A stretch of 64,000 nucleotides of DNA, from positions 1,674,001-1,738,000 of the forward strand of contig NZ_CP154853.1 of NCBI RefSeq assembly GCF_047302405.1, given 5' to 3'. A model generated the notes under the pieces. It saw nothing but the letters and a program-made list of their open reading frames with translations, was not told the DNA's origin and did no database searches. Position 1 is the first letter of the stretch. The number at the start of each line of letters is the position of its first letter. The stretch comes from Alkalihalobacillus sp047302405 (GTDB taxonomy: Bacteria > Bacillota > Bacilli > Bacillales > Bacillaceae_D). Both the position numbers and the translations under genes were made by a program. This document shows, in pieces, positions 60,045-64,000 of the stretch.

Positions 60045-61082
60045 TTAAGTTAATACGATATGTTTAACTATGAATTCAGCATCTTCCTCTACTCCGTGGA
60101 TTAATGCAGATCCTCGTTTTCTTTGCCAGCTTAATCCAATAAAATATAAACCGTTTACTGGTGAAATGCCTTCATTATGTAATGGCTGACCATTTTTATC
60201 CAAAGCCTGGTTCACTTGAATCCATTCATACGTATTCTTATAGCCCGTAGCCCAAATAATTGAATGAAATTTTATTGTTCTTCCATCAATAAAAGTGGCG
60301 ACATTTTGCTGAAGACTTTTCAACCTTTCAGCTAATATAACTTGTTTCTTTACTCTTTTTATATCTCCACCAATGATGGGATCGTTCTTTTGTAACCATC
60401 TACCTATAAAAGAGTTTGCATTAACTTTTGATAACCCACTCCAATCGAACCATTGAAAGATGCTTTTAGTGAGTATCTTTCCTGGTAAAAATTTCATTTT
60501 ATGACCTCTTGATAAGATAACTTGATGAGAATGACTTAGTTCAGCAGCAATTTGTACCCCTGTATTTCCTGCTCCAACAATTAAAACCGTCCCTTTAGGA
60601 ATTTGAAGTGAATTTTTATAATGAGCTGCATGGATACTAAAAATCGATTGGTCTCCCTCTATAGAACTACTTATCGATGGAATATAAGGAGAATAGAAGG
60701 CACCTGTAGCAATGACAACTTTTTTTGCATGGAATACCTGATCATTTGTTTCTATATTAAAAAGTTCCTTCTTTTTAGTTAGCCGTCGTACTTTTATTCC
60801 ATGTAAGATAGGTAGTTCAAAAACTTTCGCATATTGACTTAAATAATCGGCCATCTCATCTTTAGAAGGGTAGTCATTCGGATCGCCTTCTAAAGGTAAA
60901 AAAGGTAATGTACTATAAAACCTTGGTGTAAATAAAGTTAATGAATCATAACGCAACCGCCAAGAATCCCCTGTTTGTAGGTTCTCATCAATAATTAGAA
61001 AATGATGGCCTGTTTGTTTCAAATAATACCCTACTGCTAATCCGGCCTGACCACCACCAATGACAACTACATCATATAACAT
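60045..61082 (-). CDS. FAD/NAD(P)-binding oxidoreductase (CzcO-like)
   Basis: A 345-residue flavoprotein of the CzcO/monooxygenase-like type. FAD-binding VVVIGGGQAGLAVGYYLKQ at the N-terminus, NADPH-binding VLIVGAGNTGVQIAAEL near residue 170, and the ATG motif IWATGYKNTYEW. Often found beside cation-efflux genes, as here next to cadCA, but its reaction is unknown. AAGGGTGATTAC precedes the ATG. Same direction as cadCA, but separated from it by a terminator. Confidence 0.85.
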   Translation of the reverse strand: MLYDVVVIGGGQAGLAVGYYLKQTGHHFLIIDENLQTGDSWRLRYDSLTLFTPRFYSTLPFLPLEGDPNDYPSKDEMADYLSQYAKVFELPILHGIKVRRLTKKKELFNIETNDQVFHAKKVVIATGAFYSPYIPSISSSIEGDQSIFSIHAAHYKNSLQIPKGTVLIVGAGNTGVQIAAELSHSHQVILSRGHKMKFLPGKILTKSIFQWFDWSGLSKVNANSFIGRWLQKNDPIIGGDIKRVKKQVILAERLKSLQQNVATFIDGRTIKFHSIIWATGYKNTYEWIQVNQALDKNGQPLHNEGISPVNGLYFIGLSWQRKRGSALIHGVEEDAEFIVKHIVLT

Positions 61083-61135
61083 GTAATCACCCTTCTACTT
61101 TTCTTTTTGAATAACTGTTCTTAATTACGCGATTT

Positions 61136-61169
61136 AGCAAAAAGAGCGTTAAGATATTTTAACGCTCTT
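61136..61169 (-). terminator. Terminator of cadCA
   Basis: AAGAGCGTTAA and TTAACGCTCTT form a perfect 11-bp stem; on the minus strand TTTTT follows. Confidence 0.8.
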
Positions 61170-61180
61170 AGTTCTAAACA

Positions 61181-63562
61181 TTATTCATCTTCTTTTACTC
61201 TCATAAGTCTCATACTATTTAAAGCTACTAATATCGTAGCACCCATATCAGATAAAATCGCAATCCATAGAGTTAGCCAACCTGGCACGACCAATAACAA
61301 GGCAAGAAACTTAATCGATATAGCAAACGCAATATTTACTTTGATAATATTTAGTGCTTTCCTACTTAATTTCACAGTAAATGGTAGTTTCTTTAAGTCA
61401 TCCCCCATTAAAGCAACGTCAGCCGTTTCTAAAGCTGTGTCTGTACCTGCACCACCCATAGCTATTCCTACAGTAGAAGCAGCTAAAGCTGGGGCATCGT
61501 TGACACCATCTCCTACCATGGCAACTTTTCCATACTTATTTCTTAGTGATTTAATAAAGTTTAATTTGTCTTCAGGCATCAATTCTGCTTGTACGTTAGA
61601 AACCCCAACATGACTTCCTATTGCATGAGCGGTGCCTTTATTATCACCTGTCAACATAATTGTTTCTTTTATCCCAGCTTTATGCAGTTTTCTTATTACT
61701 TCTTTACTTGATTCTCTTACTTCATCTGCAACAGCAATAAAGGCTAGTATTTTGGAATCTGTACCGACAATCATTGCCGTTTTTCCTTCATTTTGCAAAG
61801 CTATAATATCTTGTTCAAAAGTTTTATCAAAAGTTTGTATATTTAATTCATTAAATAATTTAGGGCTACCAATATAATACGTGATATCATCTATTGTTCC
61901 TTTAATCCCTTTACCAGTAATCGATGTAAAATCATCGACCTGTACTTCTTCATAACGAATATTTTCTGCTTCCGCTTTCTTCATAATCGCTGATGCAAGT
62001 GGATGTTGTGAACGATATTCTAAAGCTGTAATAACTGATAATACTTCATCAGCTCCGATTTGGTTATCGACAACTTTATAGTCTGTAACAACGGGTACCC
62101 CTTTCGTTAATGTACCTGTTTTATCAAAGGCAATCGCTTTTAAAGAGCCAATTTCCTCGAGATAAATTCCCCCTTTAATTAGTACCCCTTTTTTAGCTGC
62201 GTTGCCGATCGCTGAAACAATTGATATCGGTGTGGAAATAACCAATGCACAAGGGCACCCTACTACGAGTACAGCTAAACCTTGGTAGACCCATGTTTCC
62301 CAGCTTGCGTCAAAAAAGAGTGGTGGCACAGTAGCTACGAGAGCTGCTACAACCATAATAATTGGCGTATAATATTTAGCAAACTTATCAATAAACGCTT
62401 GTGCAGGTGCCCGCTCTCCCTGAGCTTCTTCAACTAGATGTATAATTTTAGATATCGTAGTATCTTCAACAAGCTTAGTTATTTCAACTTCTAATAAACC
62501 CTCTTCATTTAGAGTACCAGCAAATACTTCGTCATTAACTAATTTTTCAACTGGTACTGATTCTCCAGTTATAGCAGCTTGATTCACAGAAGAATGACCA
62601 TTGACAACGATCCCGTCCATTGCTATCTTTTGTCCGGGTTTAACAATCATAATATCGCCCACCATAATGTCATCTACATGAACAGCTAGCTCTTGACTGT
62701 TACGTCGAATGAGGGCTTCTTTTGGAGCAATTTTCATTAAAGCTCGTATTGAGTTTCTTGCCCTGTCCATCGAAAATCTTTCTAACTCTTCACTAATGGC
62801 AAAGAGAATAACAACAATAGCAACTTCTCCCCATTCTCCTATAATGGCTCCCCCAATAACCGCTACAGTCATTAACGTTTTCATATCAAATTCTAAACGT
62901 GTTAAGTTTTGCAAACCAATTTTAAAGAGTGATAAACCACCTACTAACATAGAGGCTAAAAATAATAGCATTGTAACAAGGTTTTCTTCTCCATTCACAA
63001 ATTGAGAAAGAAATCCCATTATAAGAAATAGAGCAGCATATAACAATTTACTATATTTTGTGAAAAAAGGCACTTTTTCAACGGTTTCATCGTCTTGAGA
63101 ATGTTTGGAGTTTTGTTGATTGGCTTTCTCAGGGATAATTTTCAGGTTTTCAAAAGCACCTGCCTTCTCTATGTCTTTTAACGATGCCTGACCATAAACG
63201 GAAATCTTAGAGGCCCCAAAATTAACTTTCGCGTCCTCGACACCAGGAATTCCTTTCACATTCCTTTCAAATTTCCCAGCACAATTAGCACAACTAAACC
63301 CTTCAACACGGTATACATGTTGTTGAGTACGCTTTGGCTTTTCCAGTGAGACTTTTAAGTTTTCAAAGGCCCCTGCTTTTTCTAGCTCTTCAATAGTTGT
63401 ATCTCCATAAACAGCAATTTTAGAAGCTCCAAAATTAACCTTTGCGTCCTCAACACCGGGAAGCTTCTTTACATTTCGCTCATACTTTCCAGCACAGTTT
63501 GCGCAACTGAATCCGTCTACACGATATACGTGTTTATTGTTATTTTCTTGATGTTCATCCAC
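61181..63562 (-). CDS. cadA: Cadmium/zinc-translocating P-type ATPase with two HMA domains
   Basis: Heavy-metal efflux pump (about 793 residues). Two tandem HMA domains (CxxC in GFSCANCAGKYERNV and GFSCANCAGKFERNV) share nearly identical text (GVEDAKVNFGASKI). Then eight membrane helices with CPC in VVGCPCALVIS, phosphorylation Asp in AFDKTGTLTKG, MLTGDN, and MVGDGVNDAPALA. CPC and the general form match CadA/ZntA-type pumps for Cd, Zn and Pb. GTG 63562 is best spaced from AAGGAAG; TTG 63571 is possible. It overlaps the end of cadC by 8 bp. Confidence 0.92.
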   Translation of the reverse strand: MDEHQENNNKHVYRVDGFSCANCAGKYERNVKKLPGVEDAKVNFGASKIAVYGDTTIEELEKAGAFENLKVSLEKPKRTQQHVYRVEGFSCANCAGKFERNVKGIPGVEDAKVNFGASKISVYGQASLKDIEKAGAFENLKIIPEKANQQNSKHSQDDETVEKVPFFTKYSKLLYAALFLIMGFLSQFVNGEENLVTMLLFLASMLVGGLSLFKIGLQNLTRLEFDMKTLMTVAVIGGAIIGEWGEVAIVVILFAISEELERFSMDRARNSIRALMKIAPKEALIRRNSQELAVHVDDIMVGDIMIVKPGQKIAMDGIVVNGHSSVNQAAITGESVPVEKLVNDEVFAGTLNEEGLLEVEITKLVEDTTISKIIHLVEEAQGERAPAQAFIDKFAKYYTPIIMVVAALVATVPPLFFDASWETWVYQGLAVLVVGCPCALVISTPISIVSAIGNAAKKGVLIKGGIYLEEIGSLKAIAFDKTGTLTKGVPVVTDYKVVDNQIGADEVLSVITALEYRSQHPLASAIMKKAEAENIRYEEVQVDDFTSITGKGIKGTIDDITYYIGSPKLFNELNIQTFDKTFEQDIIALQNEGKTAMIVGTDSKILAFIAVADEVRESSKEVIRKLHKAGIKETIMLTGDNKGTAHAIGSHVGVSNVQAELMPEDKLNFIKSLRNKYGKVAMVGDGVNDAPALAASTVGIAMGGAGTDTALETADVALMGDDLKKLPFTVKLSRKALNIIKVNIAFAISIKFLALLLVVPGWLTLWIAILSDMGATILVALNSMRLMRVKEDE

Positions 63563-63938
63563 GGTCTTCAACTTCCTTTCCGTGAATCATTGCGGTTTTA
63601 ATAAGCATTTTTACATGTTCATCATCCAAAGAATAAAATACCAACTTACCTTCTTTCCTACTTTTAGCGATTCCTAAATTACGTAAAAGCCGTAAGTGAT
63701 GTGATGTAGTTGCTGTTGTGGCATTAATGATATTAGCCACGTCACATACACATAATTCATTTTCTTGTAGAAGAGAAAATGCTATTTTCAAACGCGTTTC
63801 ATCCGCTAATGCTTTAAATATACTGGCAACAGGATAAAAGCTCTCTTTGTTTAAGATTGAACTAACACGACTAACCTTTTCTTCGTCATAGCAATAAATA
63901 TCACATGTGTCATGTTGCGATTTTAATTTCTCAGACAT
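63555..63938 (-). CDS. cadC: Cadmium-responsive ArsR-family repressor CadC
   Basis: A 127-residue winged-HTH metal sensor. The N-terminal cysteines (DTCDIYCYDEEKV) and the helix-4 motif ELCVCDVANII together form the Cd/Pb-binding site of CadC proteins; the recognition helix is ATTATTSHHLRLLR. Binding of metal should release it from the operator just upstream. First gene of the cadCA operon, with GGTGATT before the ATG. Confidence 0.93.
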   Translation of the reverse strand: MSEKLKSQHDTCDIYCYDEEKVSRVSSILNKESFYPVASIFKALADETRLKIAFSLLQENELCVCDVANIINATTATTSHHLRLLRNLGIAKSRKEGKLVFYSLDDEHVKMLIKTAMIHGKEVEDRG

Positions 63939-63950
63939 TTAATCACCTTC

Positions 63951-63969
63951 ATTCAAATATTTGTTTGAT
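63951..63969. promoter_or_regulatory. CadC operator
   Basis: ATTCAAATATTTGTTTGAT is an imperfect inverted repeat with arms TCAAA and TTTGA, typical of ArsR/CadC sites, 13 bp before the cadC start codon. Confidence 0.65.
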
Positions 63970-64000
63970 TATATAATTATTCTATGATAAGTATCTCAAA

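Overview
The window looks like chromosome of a low-GC, spore-forming Firmicute of the Bacillaceae (Bacillus/Alkalihalobacillus type). Reasons: A+T-rich intergenic DNA, strong GGAGG ribosome binding sites, many hairpin-plus-T-run terminators, a tlp spore-protein gene, a YtvI-like membrane protein, a parE-parC pair and HelD. No rRNA, tRNA or CRISPR array was seen. Names rest on recognising families by eye; no database search was possible.

Region by region: (1) 1-5.1 kb: the 3' part of an ABC ATPase gene, a GC-rich Bacillus-type intergenic repeat, and a YesN/YesM-type two-component pair. (2) 5.36-7.92 kb: relic of a Tn3-family transposon with both 38-bp ends, an internally deleted tnpA, and a WYL regulator plus DJ-1/PfpI protein as cargo; its right end abuts a NUDIX gene that has lost its start. 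(3) 8.6-11.6 kb: histidine phosphatase, a broken YCII-like gene, and a VOC / DNA-alkylation-repair / TetR operon with a palindromic operator. (4) 12-20.5 kb: a galactoside catabolic operon (binding lipoprotein, two permeases, GH2 beta-galactosidase, GH36 alpha-galactosidase) with a cre-like site. No cognate ATPase is present, so a shared MsmX-type ATPase is likely. (5) 20.8-43.2 kb: mostly core genes (helD, rlmL-like, katE-type catalase, tlp, HesB-like, M32 peptidase, tyrosine recombinase, SDR, CoA-binding, parE, parC, ytvI-like). An IS3 element sits in the loop of the catalase terminator, and a holin-like type I toxin lies after parC. (6) 43.9-57 kb: accessory island, described below. (7) 57.3-64 kb: copper and heavy-metal genes (Sco, CopC, CopD, a CzcO-like flavoprotein, CadA and CadC).

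The accessory island is the most unusual part. It holds a Tn7-like gene set (a TnsA-like protein, a TnsB-like DDE transposase split by a +1 frameshift, and a TnsC-like ATPase). A XerS-type tyrosine recombinase lies close to DNA ends of the form TGTCCGTCGAAGACAATG, which are followed by repeated GAAGACAATGTTATGAC-type motifs. A 405-bp miniature derivative beside it (43994-44398) carries the same end, the same repeats and a XerS 3' relic, so end, repeats and recombinase appear to travel together. The island has been hit by an IS66 element and an IS21 relic, carries a fragment of a second TnsB, and interrupts an acetyltransferase gene. To its right are decayed genes, an XRE/membrane-protein pair, a 53-aa gene and a SEC-C zinc protein of unknown function.

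Genes that act together: the two-component pair may control sugar uptake of the 12-20 kb type, although the two loci are 7 kb apart; CadC should repress cadCA; the TetR protein should repress its own operon; Sco, CopC and CopD probably handle copper for cytochrome oxidase or the envelope.
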